A stretch of DNA of 64,000 bases from Caulobacteraceae bacterium (GCA_025352085.1 JANXUA010000101.1:1-64000), one strand, 5' to 3'. Positions 31,722 to 43,093 are shown, counted from the stretch's first letter. Numbers and translations: made by a program. Notes: generated from the sequence alone by a model not told the origin.

Positions 31722-32792
31722 GTGCGCATTCCCCAGGCCCGCCTCGACCAGGTGTTCGACCGCTTCCGCGAAGTCGAGGCGCGCATGGGCGTGGCCGCCG
31801 ACGGCGGCGAAATCGTTCGGCTGGGCAAGGAATACGCCGAGCTGAAACCGGTGGCGCAGTTCGCCGAACGCCTCGCCAAGGCGCGCGTCGAGCGCGAGGA
31901 GCTGGAGGTCATGCTCACCGGCGGCGACGCCGACATGGCGGCGCTGGCGCAGGAGGAATTGGCCGAACTCGACGCCCGCCTGCCTGATATCGAGCGCGAA
32001 CTGGCGCTCCTGCTCGCGCCGCGCGACGCCGACGAAAATGCGTCGGCCATTCTGGAGGTCCGCGCCGGCACCGGCGGCGACGAGGCGGCCCTGTTCGCTG
32101 GCGACCTCTTTCGCATGTACCAGCGCTATGCCGCCACGCGCGGCTGGCGGGTGGAGGTGGACAGCGTCTCCGAGGGCGACGCCGGCGGTTACAAGGAAAT
32201 CATCGCCTCCATCGGCGGCGACGGCGTGTTCGGCCGGCTGAAGTTCGAAAGCGGCGTCCATCGGGTGCAGCGCGTGCCCGACACCGAAACGCAGGGGCGC
32301 ATCCACACCTCGGCGGCCACGGTCGCGGTCCTGCCGGAAGTCGAGGACGTTGATATAGAGATAAAAGACGGCGACCTGCGCATCGACACCTATCGCGCCA
32401 GCGGCTCGGGCGGCCAGCACGTCAACAAGACCGACTCGGCGGTGCGCATCACCCATTTGCCGAGCGGCATCGTGGTCACCTCGTCGGAAAAATCCCAGCA
32501 CCAGAACCGCGCCCGCGCGATGAAGGTGCTGAAAGCGCGGCTCTACGATCAAAAGCGCGAGGCGCTCGATCTCGAACGCTCGCAAGCGCGCAAGAGCCAG
32601 GTCGGTTCGGGCGATCGTTCCGAGCGCATCCGCACCTACAACTTTCCGCAGGGCCGGGTGACCGATCACCGCATCAACCTGACCCTGTACAACCTCGCCA
32701 AGGTCGTCGAAGGCGAAGCCCTCGACGATGTCATCAATCCCCTGATCGCCGAAGATCAGGCCGCGCGTCTGGCGAGTTTGGAAGAGGGCTAG
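31722..32792 (+). CDS. prfA: Peptide chain release factor 1
   Basis: A 356 aa release factor reading UAA/UAG. The GGQ motif is in [16 protein letters not shown]; the stop-codon tripeptide region reads [20 protein letters not shown], the RF1 type (PxT). The GTG start at 31722 gives the expected length; an ATG 54 bp upstream lies inside repeat B and would add residues derived from the repeat. An AAAGG about 11 bases upstream of GTG may be the ribosome binding site. The last 59 bp overlap the end of the glutamate dehydrogenase gene on the other strand. prmC is not adjacent. Confidence 0.96.
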   Translation: MRIPQARLDQVFDRFREVEARMGVAADGGEIVRLGKEYAELKPVAQFAERLAKARVEREELEVMLTGGDADMAALAQEELAELDARLPDIERELALLLAPRDADENASAILEVRAGTGGDEAALFAGDLFRMYQRYAATRGWRVEVDSVSEGDAGGYKEIIASIGGDGVFGRLKFESGVHRVQRVPDTETQGRIHTSAATVAVLPEVEDVDIEIKDGDLRIDTYRASGSGGQHVNKTDSAVRITHLPSGIVVTSSEKSQHQNRARAMKVLKARLYDQKREALDLERSQARKSQVGSGDRSERIRTYNFPQGRVTDHRINLTLYNLAKVVEGEALDDVINPLIAEDQAARLASLEEG

Positions 32793-35700
32793 GGGGCGCG
32801 TCGCGGGCGCCGGCCACACCGCCTCCCGCCGTCAAACCTCTCAGCGCCGCGTTGGCGATGGTCAGTTTGGCGAAGGACCAGCCGCCGCCGGCCGCTTCGA
32901 TATCCTCAATCATTCGCCGCGCGGACTCCACGGGGACAGGATGAGCGGCGGCCCAGGCGGCGACGTGGGCGGCGGCGCGTTCGGGGTGCTCGGCGGCGGG
33001 CGCGACGCCGGCGTGGGCCATGATCGCGCCGGTCAGGGCCGCCTGCTCGGCGAGCATGTCCTCGATCAGGCGGCGCACCGCGAGGCGTTCATAGGCGTCG
33101 CCGACCGCGCGCGCGGCGGCGGCGGCGCGCAGCCGGTCAAAGCCGAACTGGCCGCCGACGCGGTAGTAAACGAAGGCGGTCGGGGCCAGCGGCCAGTCCT
33201 GCGCCTTGGCCAGGTCGGTCAGGGTCGTCACCGAGGTCAGGGGCCGCATCAGCGCGACGGCATGGGCGAGCGCCTTGGGCGCGCCGGCCTTGATCCAGGC
33301 GTCGCCGCGCCGCACCGCCGCTCGCCGTTCGAACGGCGAGAGCACGGCCGGCGCCAGGCGCTTGAGGGCGTCGCTCGCCGGGCGATAGGCGTCGATCAGC
33401 GGGCGCACGCCGGACGCCTCGCGCATGGCCCGTCCCGCCAATTCATAGGTCTGCACCCGCAAGACATCGACCAGTTCGCGGTAGAGCGCGGTCTGGCCGG
33501 CGGTCGCGCCCTTGCCGTCGAGCCGGTCCACGCGCGTCCAGATTTCGTCAAAGCGCAGCACCTCCCGCGCCGCCTCGAAGGCGGTGACCAGCGCCGCGGT
33601 GTCGCAGCCGGTGGCCGCGCGCAGCCGTCCGGGAAAGGTCGGGCCGCACAGATTGATCATCTCATTGCCGATCACCGTGGCGATGATCTCGCGGCGCAGC
33701 CGGTGGCGGCGCATCTGGTCCTCGAAAGGCGCCAGGGCCTTGGGAAAATAGCCGCGCAAGGTCGCCTGGAACACCGGATCGTCCGGCGCGTCGGATGCGA
33801 TCAGGTCATCGAACAGGTCGAGCTTGCCGTAAGCCAGCAGGACCGCGAGCTCCGGCCGCGTCAGGCCCTTGCCAGCCAGGGCGCGCGCCGCCAGAACGCT
33901 CGCGTCGGGCAGGCCTTCGATCTGGCGATCGAGACGCCCGCGCCGTTCCAGATCCAGCATGAAGCGAGTCTGGGCTTCCAGGCCCGCCGGCGCGTTGGCC
34001 TCCAGAAGCGACAGGGCCAGGGTCTGGTCGTAGTTGTGGCGCAGGACGTGGTGGGCGATCTCGTCGGTCATCGAGGCCAGCAGGGGATCGCGGTCGGCGG
34101 CCGCGAGCTCGCCCGAGCGCTCGGCCATGCCGGCGAGGATCTTGATGTTGACCTCATGATCGGAGGTGTCGACGCCGGCGGAATTGTCGAGGGCGTCGGT
34201 GTCGATGCGCCCGCCGGCCAGAGCGAATTCGATCCGGCCGGCCTGGGTGAAGCCCAGATTGGCGCCTTCGCCGACCACCCGGCAACGCAGGTCGGCGCCG
34301 TTGACGCGCACCGCGTCGTTGGCCTTGTCGCCGACGTCCAGGTTCGATTCCCCAGTGCTCTTCACATAGGTGCCGATGCCGCCCAGATAGAGCAGCTCGG
34401 TGCGTGATTTCAGACTGGCGGTGATCAGATCGGCCGGCGCCAGGGCGTCGACGGCGACGTCGAGCAGGGCCTTCACCGGCGCACTGAGCGGGATGGATTT
34501 CAGCTCCCGCGACCACACCCCGCCGCCCTCGGAAATCAGGGTCTTGTCGTAGTCGTTCCACGACGACCTGGGCAGGTCGAACAGGCGCTTGCGCTCGGCC
34601 CAGCTCGCCGTCGTGTCCGGCTCGGGATCGATGAACACGTGCCGATGGTCGAACGCCGCCCGCAGGCGAATGGCGTGGGACAGCAGCATGCCGTTGCCGA
34701 ACACGTCGCCGGACATGTCGCCCACGCCGATCACGGTGAACGGGTCGCGCTGGATATCCTTGCCCAGCTCGCGGAAGTGCCGCTTGACCGATTCCCACGC
34801 CCCCCGGGCGGTGATCGCCATGGCCTTGTGGTCATAGCCGACCGAACCGCCCGAGGCGAAGGCGTCGCCCAGCCAGAAGCCGTAGTCGTGCGCCACGCCG
34901 TTGGCGATGTCGGAGAACGTCGCCGTGCCCTTGTCGGCGGCAACGACAAGGTAGGGGTCCTCGCCGTCATAATTGACGACGCTCTTGGGGTGGATGACGA
35001 CGTCCGCCGCGTCGATGGTATCGGTCAGGTCGAGCAAGCCCGAAAGGAAGATCTTGTAGGCGCTGATCGCCTCGGCGCGCACGGCGTCGGCCGATCCGCC
35101 GCGCGGCAGGGCCTTAGGATAGAAGCCGCCCTTGGAGCCTACCGGCACGATGACGGCGTTCTTGACCTGCTGGGCCTTGACCAGACCCAGCACCTCGGTG
35201 CGGAAATCGTCGCGACGGTCGGACCAGCGCAGGCCGCCGCGCGCGACCGGCCCCATGCGCAGATGCACGCCCTCGACATTGGGCGCCGAGACAAAGATTT
35301 CGCGATAGGGCTTGGGGGCCGGCAGATCGATCAACTCGCGGCTGGCGACCTTGAAGCTGATGTGCGCCTTTTGGCCACCCGCGGCGTCCGGTTGATAATA
35401 ATTGGTGCGGGTGATGGCGTTCACCAGGGCAGCGAGCCGGCGCAGCACCCGGTCGTCGTCCAGGCTGTTGACGGCTTGCAGGGCCGTCTCGATCACCGCA
35501 TTGAGGGTTGCCGCCGCCTTATCGCGCGCCTCAAGATCGGCGTCGGACGACGGGTCAAACCGGGTGGTGAACAAATCGAGGATCAACCGCGCGACGTCGG
35601 GATAGGTCGCCAGCGCCGCTTCCTGCACCGCCTGGCTCGGATCGAGGCCCGACTGCAGGCGATAGCGGGCCAGGGCGCGGATCAGCGCCGCCTCGCGCCA

Positions 35701-37653
35701 GGACGCGCCGATCTCCAGCACCAGCCGATTGAAACCGTCGCCCTGGGTCTGGCCGCTCCACACCGCCTGAAACGCTTCTTCGAACGGCCTCTTGACCTGC
35801 TGGAAAGTCAGGCGCTCGCCCTGGTCGTCCTCAACCAGGAATTCGTGCGCCCACACCCGCCCGCCGGCGTCCTTGCGCGGCGTGATGGCGAAACCGTCCT
35901 CGACCAGGGCCTTGAGGCCCATGTCCTGGAGAATCGGTGTCACCCGCGCCAGAATGATCGGGCTTTCGCCCCTGCGATAGATCTTGAAACGAAAGGCCGT
36001 CGCCGAGTCGTGAGCGCGGCGAAAGGCGCGCACATGCACCGCGTCGTCGCCGCCGAGCGCGTTCACCACCCCCAGATCGATAAAGGCCTCGGCGGCGTCA
36101 TAGCGGTCGCGATAGCCGGGCGGGAAGGCCTCGCCATAGGCCGCCAGTAGGCCGGGCGCGGTGGCCGGATCGGACACGCCGGCGCGGATGGCGACCTCCA
36201 GATCGTCGCCCCACGTCCGCGCCGCGGCGACGATCCGGGCCTCGACCTCGCGGATATCCGGATCGAGGTGGGCGCCGGGAGTGACGCCGATGATGAAGTG
36301 GACCCGCGCCAGCGGGGCGTCGGAAAAGCTGGGGTAGAAGGCCGAAAGCCGCCCGCCGAACGCGCTTGCCAGGATCATCCCCGCGCGCCGCCGCAGTCCC
36401 TCGTCGTAGCGGTCGCGCGGCGCATAGAACAGCACCGAAACGAAACGGTCGAACGGGTCGCGGCGGACGAAGATCTTCACTCTGGGCCGGTCGGACAGGT
36501 GCAGAATGTCCTGGGCGGTCGACAGCAGGATCGCCGCGTCGGTCTGGAACAGCTCGTCGCGCGGATAAGTTTCCAATATGTTGATCAGGCGCGCGTAGTT
36601 GTGGCTGCCTTCGGCGAAGCCCGCCGCCGCGATAACCTGGGCGAGCTTGCGGCGCAGGGACGGGATGTCCCGCGCCGGCTGCTCATAGGCCTCGGCGGTG
36701 AACAGGCCGACAAACCGAACCTCGCCGGCGGGCTTGCCGTCGGCGCCGTAGCGGCGCACGCCGACGTAATCCATATAGGCCCGTCGGTGCACCCGTGAGC
36801 GCAGGTTGGATTTGGCCACGATCACCGGTTCGGCCGTCTCCAGCCGCCGGCGCATGGCCGCCGACAGCACCGCCGGCTCGTTGGCGCGGCGCAGGACCGC
36901 GCGGGTCGGATCGCGCAGCACGCCCAGGCTGGCCTCGGCTTCGTAGAGGGGCTCTTCCGCCGCATAGCCCCCGCTGGCGGTGCGCGGATAGTCATAGATC
37001 CGCGCGCCCAGGAACACGAACCGGCCCGCTTCGAGCCAGCGCAGGAACGCGATGTCCTCGGCGAGCGAGTCGGCGTCGCCGGGGCCGGCGCGGGTCAGAT
37101 CATCGATGGTCCGGGCAAGCAGGGCCTCCATCGCCGGCCAATCGCCGACGGCGGTGTGCACGTCGGCCAAGGTCGCCTCAAGACTGGCGATGAGGTCGGC
37201 CCGCCGCTCGTCGCCCACCGGCGCGAGCCAGACCTGGATCATCGATTGGCGCCGTCCGTCCGCGTCGATCAGCGGGTGGAACATCGCCTTGATGTCGGCG
37301 CCGGCGTCGCCAATCTCGCTCATCACGCTGTCGACCAGGAACGGTGCGTCGGGCTGAACGATTTCCAGAACATCCAGCTTCAGGTCGCGGCCGGCGGCGC
37401 CGCGCGCGCGCGCAAGCCGCACCAACGGCGCGCTCCGCGGCGCCGACGCGGACGTGGAAAAGCGCCAAAACCCGGCCAGAACGGCGCCCAGATCGTCCGC
37501 GGAAAGACCCGGCAACTCGTCGGGTCTGAAGTCCTCCAACACCCGCGCCAGAAAGGCGGTCTGGGTGGGCGAGACCGCCGCGCCGTCCAATGCGGCGGCG
37601 AAGGCCTGGCGGAGATTTTCGAGGGAGATCGGGACGGCGGCGGCGTTCGGCAT
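32734..37653 (-). CDS. gdhB: NAD-specific glutamate dehydrogenase, giant 180 kDa class
   Basis: A 1639 aa NAD-dependent glutamate dehydrogenase (Bac_GDH, L_180 class), converting glutamate to 2-oxoglutarate and ammonia. An N-terminal regulatory half (residues 1-about 700, with ACT-like segments) precedes the catalytic core with [38 protein letters not shown] and [18 protein letters not shown]. The conserved family end is near [16 protein letters not shown]; the roughly 30 residues after it overlap prfA in antisense and look non-conserved. Repeat C ends 22 bp upstream of its ATG. Such enzymes serve growth on amino acids. Confidence 0.95.
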   Translation of the reverse strand: MPNAAAVPISLENLRQAFAAALDGAAVSPTQTAFLARVLEDFRPDELPGLSADDLGAVLAGFWRFSTSASAPRSAPLVRLARARGAAGRDLKLDVLEIVQPDAPFLVDSVMSEIGDAGADIKAMFHPLIDADGRRQSMIQVWLAPVGDERRADLIASLEATLADVHTAVGDWPAMEALLARTIDDLTRAGPGDADSLAEDIAFLRWLEAGRFVFLGARIYDYPRTASGGYAAEEPLYEAEASLGVLRDPTRAVLRRANEPAVLSAAMRRRLETAEPVIVAKSNLRSRVHRRAYMDYVGVRRYGADGKPAGEVRFVGLFTAEAYEQPARDIPSLRRKLAQVIAAAGFAEGSHNYARLINILETYPRDELFQTDAAILLSTAQDILHLSDRPRVKIFVRRDPFDRFVSVLFYAPRDRYDEGLRRRAGMILASAFGGRLSAFYPSFSDAPLARVHFIIGVTPGAHLDPDIREVEARIVAAARTWGDDLEVAIRAGVSDPATAPGLLAAYGEAFPPGYRDRYDAAEAFIDLGVVNALGGDDAVHVRAFRRAHDSATAFRFKIYRRGESPIILARVTPILQDMGLKALVEDGFAITPRKDAGGRVWAHEFLVEDDQGERLTFQQVKRPFEEAFQAVWSGQTQGDGFNRLVLEIGASWREAALIRALARYRLQSGLDPSQAVQEAALATYPDVARLILDLFTTRFDPSSDADLEARDKAAATLNAVIETALQAVNSLDDDRVLRRLAALVNAITRTNYYQPDAAGGQKAHISFKVASRELIDLPAPKPYREIFVSAPNVEGVHLRMGPVARGGLRWSDRRDDFRTEVLGLVKAQQVKNAVIVPVGSKGGFYPKALPRGGSADAVRAEAISAYKIFLSGLLDLTDTIDAADVVIHPKSVVNYDGEDPYLVVAADKGTATFSDIANGVAHDYGFWLGDAFASGGSVGYDHKAMAITARGAWESVKRHFRELGKDIQRDPFTVIGVGDMSGDVFGNGMLLSHAIRLRAAFDHRHVFIDPEPDTTASWAERKRLFDLPRSSWNDYDKTLISEGGGVWSRELKSIPLSAPVKALLDVAVDALAPADLITASLKSRTELLYLGGIGTYVKSTGESNLDVGDKANDAVRVNGADLRCRVVGEGANLGFTQAGRIEFALAGGRIDTDALDNSAGVDTSDHEVNIKILAGMAERSGELAAADRDPLLASMTDEIAHHVLRHNYDQTLALSLLEANAPAGLEAQTRFMLDLERRGRLDRQIEGLPDASVLAARALAGKGLTRPELAVLLAYGKLDLFDDLIASDAPDDPVFQATLRGYFPKALAPFEDQMRRHRLRREIIATVIGNEMINLCGPTFPGRLRAATGCDTAALVTAFEAAREVLRFDEIWTRVDRLDGKGATAGQTALYRELVDVLRVQTYELAGRAMREASGVRPLIDAYRPASDALKRLAPAVLSPFERRAAVRRGDAWIKAGAPKALAHAVALMRPLTSVTTLTDLAKAQDWPLAPTAFVYYRVGGQFGFDRLRAAAAARAVGDAYERLAVRRLIEDMLAEQAALTGAIMAHAGVAPAAEHPERAAAHVAAWAAAHPVPVESARRMIEDIEAAGGGWSFAKLTIANAALRGLTAGGGVAGARDAPPSPLPNSPDARPDLRRSGD

Positions 37654-37675
37654 GGGCGTTCCTCGAAATCAATCC

Positions 37676-37791
37676 TAGAGCCTGACGCGTTCGCACGGAA
37701 CAGCTGCAAACGTTGAATCAGGCTCTAAATTTTTGCGTCTAGAGCAAATTACCCCCCCTTCGGACGTCGCCCTCCGAACGGGGTTTGCTCT
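37676..37791 (-). repeat. Two-hairpin intergenic repeat, copy C
   Basis: A 116 bp element read on the minus strand. Hairpin 1 is at 37791-37740 (CCCCGTTCGGA facing TCCGAAGGGGG) and hairpin 2 at 37727-37676, closed by TAGAGCCTGA and TCAGGCTCTA. It lies 22 bp before the ATG of the glutamate dehydrogenase gene and points toward it. Hairpin 1 is of the same subtype as copy A. Confidence 0.9.
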
Positions 37792-37826
37792 CGCGGGCCG
37801 CGGTTACGTGCTTCCGGGTCGGTCAT

Positions 37827-38945
37827 TCAAGCGTGCGCGGCGGCGGCGGGGTCTTCCTCTGTGTCCTCGGTCTCATCGGGCGACATGTGCGAGCCGCGTC
37901 CCAGTCTCTGGGGGTCGCCGTCGGCGGAAAGCAGGACGGCGATCCAGCGCGACCCCTCGAACTGGGCCAGGATCACCATCACCAGGACGGTGAGCGGCGT
38001 GGAGAGAAACATGCCGGGCAGCCCCCACAAGGCGCCCCAGAACGCCAGGGACAGCAGGACCACCAGAGGATCCATGTTGAGGCTGTCGCCCTGCATGCGC
38101 GGGAGCAGGATATTGCCGACCACGAAGGTGATCAGCCACAATCCGACGAACACGATCGCCGCCTCGCCATAGCCGTGGAACTGCAGCAAGGCGAACAGGG
38201 TGGGCAGCGCGATCGCCGCCACCGCGCCGACGATCGGGACATAGTTGACGATGAAAATCAGGAAGGACCAAAAGACCGCGTCATCCAGTCCCACCAGAAC
38301 CATCACCAGCCACGATCCTACCGCGATGACGGCGCCGGTCACCGTCTGGATCCACAGATAGCGCTCGATGCCGTCGCGCACGCGCAGAAACACGCGCAGG
38401 GCGTTGCGCCGCTCGCTGGATCCTGGAAACAGACGTTCGGCCTTGAGCGCGAAGGCATGCCGCGAGGCGATCAGAAAGCCGAGATAGACCAGGACGAAGA
38501 TGGCGCTGGAGACAAAGCCCTGCAGACCCTGGGCGATCGAGCCCAGATATTGCGTCGGGTCCAGATGACGCATCATCTGATCGATCGAATGGGGACCATG
38601 GAACCGCGTGGCGCGGGCCATGGTCGCGATCGCGGCGTTGAGTTTGGGCTCCGACTTGGCCAGGGTGCCCATGAAGCCGTCGGCGTTGTCGGCCACCACG
38701 ATCACCCCGCCCACGAATAGGGCCGAGGGGATGCTGATGGCCAGGACCATGGCGGCGGCGGCCGGCAGGCCTGGCAGGCGTCGGCGGAGCACGCGGCTGA
38801 AACCGTCGACCATGACCGTGAGGAAAATCGCCAGCAGCAGGGGCGTGACGATGTCGGTCATCCAGCGCAGGGCCGCGCCCGCGGCGATGACGGCGATGAC
38901 CACCAGGGCGTTGCGACCGGTTGAGGACGCCGGAGCGTCTGCCAT
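37827..38945 (-). CDS. AI-2E family transporter (PerM-like)
   Basis: A 372 aa membrane protein with about eight helices in the AI-2E/PerM arrangement: two helices (LVVIAVIAAGAALRWMTDIV and VTPLLLAIFLTVMVDGFSRV), a soluble middle, then helices including VPIVGAVAAIALPTLFALLQ, ending in GLPGMFLSTPLTVLVMVILA. The family exports varied small molecules; some members are Na/H antiporters, and the name from the E. coli AI-2 exporter does not predict the substrate. An acidic tail (DETEDTEEDPAAAAHA) follows. Divergent from the desaturase. Confidence 0.88.
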   Translation of the reverse strand: MADAPASSTGRNALVVIAVIAAGAALRWMTDIVTPLLLAIFLTVMVDGFSRVLRRRLPGLPAAAAMVLAISIPSALFVGGVIVVADNADGFMGTLAKSEPKLNAAIATMARATRFHGPHSIDQMMRHLDPTQYLGSIAQGLQGFVSSAIFVLVYLGFLIASRHAFALKAERLFPGSSERRNALRVFLRVRDGIERYLWIQTVTGAVIAVGSWLVMVLVGLDDAVFWSFLIFIVNYVPIVGAVAAIALPTLFALLQFHGYGEAAIVFVGLWLITFVVGNILLPRMQGDSLNMDPLVVLLSLAFWGALWGLPGMFLSTPLTVLVMVILAQFEGSRWIAVLLSADGDPQRLGRGSHMSPDETEDTEEDPAAAAHA

Positions 38946-39100
38946 GGCTCATTTCCTCCCTCAAGTTACGGCCTTGTGAAGACCGCGACACCTTATCGCT
39001 GTCGGCGCCTCTACCATCAATGGGGGTCAATGGGGTAAAAGGGTCGTGTTCGCGCCCCATCGCCGTCGAACCGTCATCGCAGACCCCAGGAAACGCCCGA

Positions 39101-40156
39101 TTGTCATCCCCTTTTTCGACCAAGACCCATCCCGCCGCCAACATCGGCATCAGCGCGGCGGCTCTGGCGGCGCGCCTGACCCGCTATCGCAAGCCCAGCC
39201 ATCGGCGCGGGGCGTTTGAAATCGCCGTCACCTTTGGGCCGTTCGCGGCGATCTGCGCCCTGGCCTGGTTCGCCCTTCGACACCATGTGTGGTGGGGATT
39301 GCTGCTGGCGCCGCTGGCGGCGGCGTTTCTGATCCGCCTGTTCCTGATCCAGCATGACTGCGGCCACGGCGCATTTTTGCCGGGTAAGCGGCTTAACGAC
39401 TGGGTGGGGCGGGTGATCGGCGTCGTAACCTTGACGCCCTATGACTACTGGCGCCGCGCCCACGCCATGCACCACGCCTCATCCGGGGCCCTGGATCGCC
39501 GGGGCATCGGCGGCATCGACACCCTCACCGTGGAAGAATATCTCGCCCTGTCGCCGCTGAAGCGGTTTGGTTACCGCCTCTATCGTCACCCACTGGTGAT
39601 GTTCGGCGTCGGCCCGGCCTTCGTGTTCCTGATCCAGCATCGATGGCCGCAGGGCCTGACCCGCGCCGGCTGGGGCCCGTGGCTTTCGACCATGGGCACC
39701 AACGTGGGCGTCGCGGCGATGATCGTCGGCTTGATGCTGCTGTTCGGGGTCTGGCCGGTCCTGCTGATCTACGTTCCGGCCCTCCTGCTCGCGGCGTCGG
39801 CCGGCGTGTGGCTGTTCTTCGTCCAGCACCAGTTCGAAGACACCTATTGGGCGCGCGAGGGCGAATGGGAATTCCACGACGCCGCCTTTCACAGCAGTTC
39901 GCACTATGACCTTCCCGGCGTCATCCGCTGGTTCACCGCCAATATCGGCATCCACCATGTCCACCACTTAAGCAGCCGCATTCCCTTTTATCGCCTCGGC
40001 CAGGTGATGCGCGACGAACCGGCCCTGCGCTCGGTCGGGCGGCTGACCCTGGTGCAGAGTTTCAAATGCGCCGGCCTCGCCCTGTGGGATGAGGCCAACC
40101 GCAAGCTGGTCTCCTTCGCCGACGTCCGCCGCCAGACCCGCCTGGCGGCGGCTTAG
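39101..40156 (+). CDS. Membrane fatty acid desaturase (DesA/delta-12-like)
   Basis: A 351 aa membrane di-iron desaturase that puts double bonds into lipid acyl chains. The three His boxes are HDCGHGAF, HAMHHASS and NIGIHHVHHLSS, with about four membrane helices. A TTG at 39101 after AGGAAA is the likely start, since no ATG precedes the first membrane helix in frame at suitable spacing; longer in-frame starts exist upstream but without a clear ribosome binding site. It should change membrane fluidity. No electron-transfer partner is adjacent. Confidence 0.9.
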   Translation: MSSPFSTKTHPAANIGISAAALAARLTRYRKPSHRRGAFEIAVTFGPFAAICALAWFALRHHVWWGLLLAPLAAAFLIRLFLIQHDCGHGAFLPGKRLNDWVGRVIGVVTLTPYDYWRRAHAMHHASSGALDRRGIGGIDTLTVEEYLALSPLKRFGYRLYRHPLVMFGVGPAFVFLIQHRWPQGLTRAGWGPWLSTMGTNVGVAAMIVGLMLLFGVWPVLLIYVPALLLAASAGVWLFFVQHQFEDTYWAREGEWEFHDAAFHSSSHYDLPGVIRWFTANIGIHHVHHLSSRIPFYRLGQVMRDEPALRSVGRLTLVQSFKCAGLALWDEANRKLVSFADVRRQTRLAAA

Positions 40157-40167
40157 CGGGCCAAACC

Positions 40168-40953
40168 CTATCGCGGCGCCATCCTGATCGCGCCGTCCAG
40201 GCGCACGTCTTCGCCATTGAAATAGCCGTTGGTGATCATGGCGTGGGCCAGGGCGGCGTATTCCTCGCCCTCGCCGAGGCGTTTGGGAAACGGCACCTGG
40301 GCGCCCAGGGCCGCCTTCACCGCCTCGGGCGCGCGGGCCAGCATCGGGGTGTTGAAAATCCCCGGCAATATGGTGTTCACCCGGATGTTTTCGCTCGACA
40401 GGTCGCGCGCGGCGACCAGGGTGATGCCGACCACGGCGGCCTTGGACGCGGTGTAGGCGATCTGGCCGATCTGGCCGTCCTCGGCGGCGACCGAGGCGGT
40501 GTTGACGATAGCCCCGCGATCACCGTCCGGCAGAGGATCGAGCGTCATCATCCCCGCCGCGCTCTTGGTGATGCAGCGGAAGGTGCCGATCAGGTTGACC
40601 TGGATGATGCGTTCGAAGTTCTCAAGCGGATATTCCTTGATCGCGCCGGTGGTCTTGTCCCGCGACGCGGTCTTGGCCGCTCCGCCGCCGACGCCGGCGC
40701 AATTGACCAGGATCCGCTCCTGACCGTTGGCCGCCCGCGCCTTGGCGAACGCCGCGTCGACCTCCGGACTGGAGGTGACGTTGACCGCGCAATAGACACC
40801 GCCCAGCTCCGCCGCGAGGGCCTCGCCGCGTTCGGCGTCCAGATCGAACAGGGCGACCTTGACCCCGTGCGACGCCAGCAATCGCGCCGTCGCCGCCCCG
40901 AGGCCAGACGCCCCGCCGGTGATCACCGCGGAAATGGTTGAATCGAGTTTCAT
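40168..40953 (-). CDS. Short-chain dehydrogenase (3-hydroxyacyl-CoA dehydrogenase type II-like)
   Basis: A 261 aa SDR. The NAD-binding motif is TGGASGLG, followed by LFDLDAERGEALAAELGG, then NCAGVG, the catalytic Ser in GAIVNTASVAAEDGQIGQ and YTASK. The length, the FDLDAERGE segment and the C-terminal YFNGEDVRLDGAIRMAPR are like HSD17B10-type 3-hydroxyacyl-CoA dehydrogenases, which act in short-chain beta-oxidation. Start ATG shares one base with the upstream peptidase stop (TGATG), so the pair is translationally coupled. Confidence 0.9.
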   Translation of the reverse strand: MKLDSTISAVITGGASGLGAATARLLASHGVKVALFDLDAERGEALAAELGGVYCAVNVTSSPEVDAAFAKARAANGQERILVNCAGVGGGAAKTASRDKTTGAIKEYPLENFERIIQVNLIGTFRCITKSAAGMMTLDPLPDGDRGAIVNTASVAAEDGQIGQIAYTASKAAVVGITLVAARDLSSENIRVNTILPGIFNTPMLARAPEAVKAALGAQVPFPKRLGEGEEYAALAHAMITNGYFNGEDVRLDGAIRMAPR

Positions 40954-41951
40954 CAGGTTTCTCCCTTGTTGGTGATGGCTTCATAGACCCCTCGTGCGAT
41001 CGCCCGCGCCAGGCAATCGGCGGCGAGGGCGCCCAGGCGGGTGAGGGTGACGTCGGGCGTGTCGCCGAGCGGGCGGCGGCCGGTGGCGAGGGCGAAGACG
41101 ACGTCGCCATCGAAGGGGGCGTGGGCCGGGCGGATGGCGCGGGCGACGCCATCCTGCGCCATGATGGCGATCCGTTTGGCCTGGGCCGCGGTGAGGATGG
41201 CGTCGGTCGCGACCACGGCGATGGTGGTGTTGGCGCGCGCCTGAGGATCGGCCTTGGCCGCGCCCCAGTCGTCGGGGCCGGCGCGGGTGTCGCCGAGGGG
41301 AACGGCGCCGAACTCGCCATCGATCTCATACGGCGCGGCCCAGAACGCCTTTCCACCCGGCGCGGTCACCGAGCCGAAACTGTTGACGGCGGCCAGGGCG
41401 CCGACGGTGAAGCCGTCGGCGGTCACGATCGAGGCCGAGCCGACGCCGCCCTTCAGCAACCCGGCCATGGCGCCATAGCCGGCGCCCGCCGTTCCGAGGG
41501 CGAAGGCCCCGCCCGCTGCTTCGATGGCCACGATCCCCATGGCGCGATAGGGCGGTTCCATTGCCCAGGCCTTGTCGCCGCCGTTGGCGAGATCATAGAG
41601 GATGGCGGCGGGAACGATCGGCGATTTGGGCACGCCCGGCCGGTCGACCAGGCCAAACCCCCGCCCGCGCGCGCCGAGCCACGCCGCCACGCCGTCGGCG
41701 GCCGCGAGGCCGTAGACCGAACCGCCGGCCAGAACGACGGCGTCGACCGCTTCGACCAGGGTTTCGGGGCTGAGCGCGTCGGTCTCGCGGGTGCCCGGGC
41801 CCCCGCCGCGCACATCCACGGCGCACACCGCGCGCTCACCGGGCAGGATCACGGTGACGCCGGTGCGCGCTGTGGCGTCCTGCGCCTGCCCGACCTTGAG
41901 GCCGGGGACATCGGTGATCAGATTGAGCGGGCCGGGGCGGGCGGGCGGCAA
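40953..41951 (-). CDS. P1/DmpA-family peptidase (S58, self-processing)
   Basis: A 332 aa N-terminal-nucleophile hydrolase of the DmpA/P1 family. ITDVPGLKVGQAQD and TGVTVILPGERAVCAVDVRG are the family start; the predicted self-cleavage site is before Ser in GALAAVNSFGSV, which would free the nucleophile. Relatives are L-aminopeptidase D-esterases or beta-aminopeptidases. I take the TTG at 41951, three bases after the epoxide hydrolase stop; an in-frame start at 42014 would overlap that gene by 61 bp. It forms an operon with the epoxide hydrolase and the SDR. Confidence 0.82.
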   Translation of the reverse strand: MPPARPGPLNLITDVPGLKVGQAQDATARTGVTVILPGERAVCAVDVRGGGPGTRETDALSPETLVEAVDAVVLAGGSVYGLAAADGVAAWLGARGRGFGLVDRPGVPKSPIVPAAILYDLANGGDKAWAMEPPYRAMGIVAIEAAGGAFALGTAGAGYGAMAGLLKGGVGSASIVTADGFTVGALAAVNSFGSVTAPGGKAFWAAPYEIDGEFGAVPLGDTRAGPDDWGAAKADPQARANTTIAVVATDAILTAAQAKRIAIMAQDGVARAIRPAHAPFDGDVVFALATGRRPLGDTPDVTLTRLGALAADCLARAIARGVYEAITNKGET

Positions 41952-41953
41952 GC

Positions 41954-43093
41954 CTATCGCACCTTCGCGAAGCAATCGCGGATTTCCTTGACGTGCAGCG
42001 CCGGCTGTTCCCACGCTGCGAAATGGCCGCCTTTATCGAGCTGGTTCCAGTGGATGATGTTGGACATGTGCCGCTCCGCCCAGCGGCGCGAGCTGCGGAA
42101 GATTTCCTTGGGATAGATGCTTACGCCGACTGGGATATCGAGCTTGACCGAGCCGAACATGCCGAAGCTTTCCCAATAGAGCCGGGCCGATGACGCGCCG
42201 GTCGCCGGCAGCCAATAGAGCATGATGTTGTCGAGCATTTCGTCCACCGTCAGGGCGTCTTCCGGCGCGCCCTGGTTGTCGGTCCAGGCCCACATCTTCT
42301 CATAGATCCACGCCGCTTGGCCGACCGGTGAATCGACCAGGCCATAGCCGACCGATTGCGGCCGGGTGGCCTGCTGTTTGGAATAGCCGGAATCCTTGTC
42401 CTGATAGTAGGTCAGGGAGGCGAGGGCGGCCTTTTCGAAGTCCGTCAAATCGACACGCTGATCGGCTTCAGGAAAGATCAGCGGCATGTTGACGTGGATG
42501 GCGGCGCAGGCGGGCGGCCGGATGACGCCGATGGTGGTGGTCACCGCCGAACCCCAATCGCCGCCTTGCGCGACCCAGCGCGCATAGCCGAGCCGCTCCA
42601 TCAGGGCGATCCAGGTCATGGCGATCTTCGGCACGCCCCAGCCGGCCTCGGTCGGCTTGTCGGAAAAGCCGTAGCCGGGCAGGGACGGGGCGACGACGTG
42701 GAAGGCGTCCTCCGCCCGACCGCCGTGGGCGGTGGGATCGGTCAGCGGGCCGATGATCTTCATGAACTCCATCACCGATCCGGGCCAACCGTGGGTGATC
42801 AGCAGCGGCATGGCGTTCTCATGTTTGGAGCGGACGTGCAGGAAATGGATGGAGAGGCCGTCGAGGGTGGTCTTGAATTGGCCGAGCGCGTTCAGCCTGG
42901 TCTCGCAACGGCGCCAGTCGTAATGGCGGCGCCAATGATCGACGAGGGCTCTTAGTTTGGCGACCGGAGCGCCCTGCGACCAGTCGTCCACCGTCTCGGC
43001 GTCGGGCCAGCGGGTCTGGTCGAGTCGGCGGTTGAGGTCGTCGAGATCGGATTGGGGGATTGCCAGGGTAAAGGTGGTGACGGCGTCGCTCAT
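41954..43093 (-). CDS. Epoxide hydrolase (EHN-domain family)
   Basis: A 379 aa alpha/beta hydrolase with an N-terminal EHN domain (residues 1-about 115, IPQSDLDDLNRRLDQTRWPD). The oxyanion motif is THGWPGSVMEF, the nucleophile Asp is in AQGGDWGSAVTT, and the His is in KGGHFAAWEQP. It opens epoxides to diols, like microsomal-type EHs; the substrate is unknown. ATG 43093 is preceded by GGAGGA. It leads a three-gene operon with the P1 peptidase and the SDR. Confidence 0.9.
   Translation of the reverse strand: MSDAVTTFTLAIPQSDLDDLNRRLDQTRWPDAETVDDWSQGAPVAKLRALVDHWRRHYDWRRCETRLNALGQFKTTLDGLSIHFLHVRSKHENAMPLLITHGWPGSVMEFMKIIGPLTDPTAHGGRAEDAFHVVAPSLPGYGFSDKPTEAGWGVPKIAMTWIALMERLGYARWVAQGGDWGSAVTTTIGVIRPPACAAIHVNMPLIFPEADQRVDLTDFEKAALASLTYYQDKDSGYSKQQATRPQSVGYGLVDSPVGQAAWIYEKMWAWTDNQGAPEDALTVDEMLDNIMLYWLPATGASSARLYWESFGMFGSVKLDIPVGVSIYPKEIFRSSRRWAERHMSNIIHWNQLDKGGHFAAWEQPALHVKEIRDCFAKVR

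Noticed and set aside
34639-36150. 503-codon plus-strand open frame
   Set aside because: Antisense shadow of the glutamate dehydrogenase gene; no domain seen.
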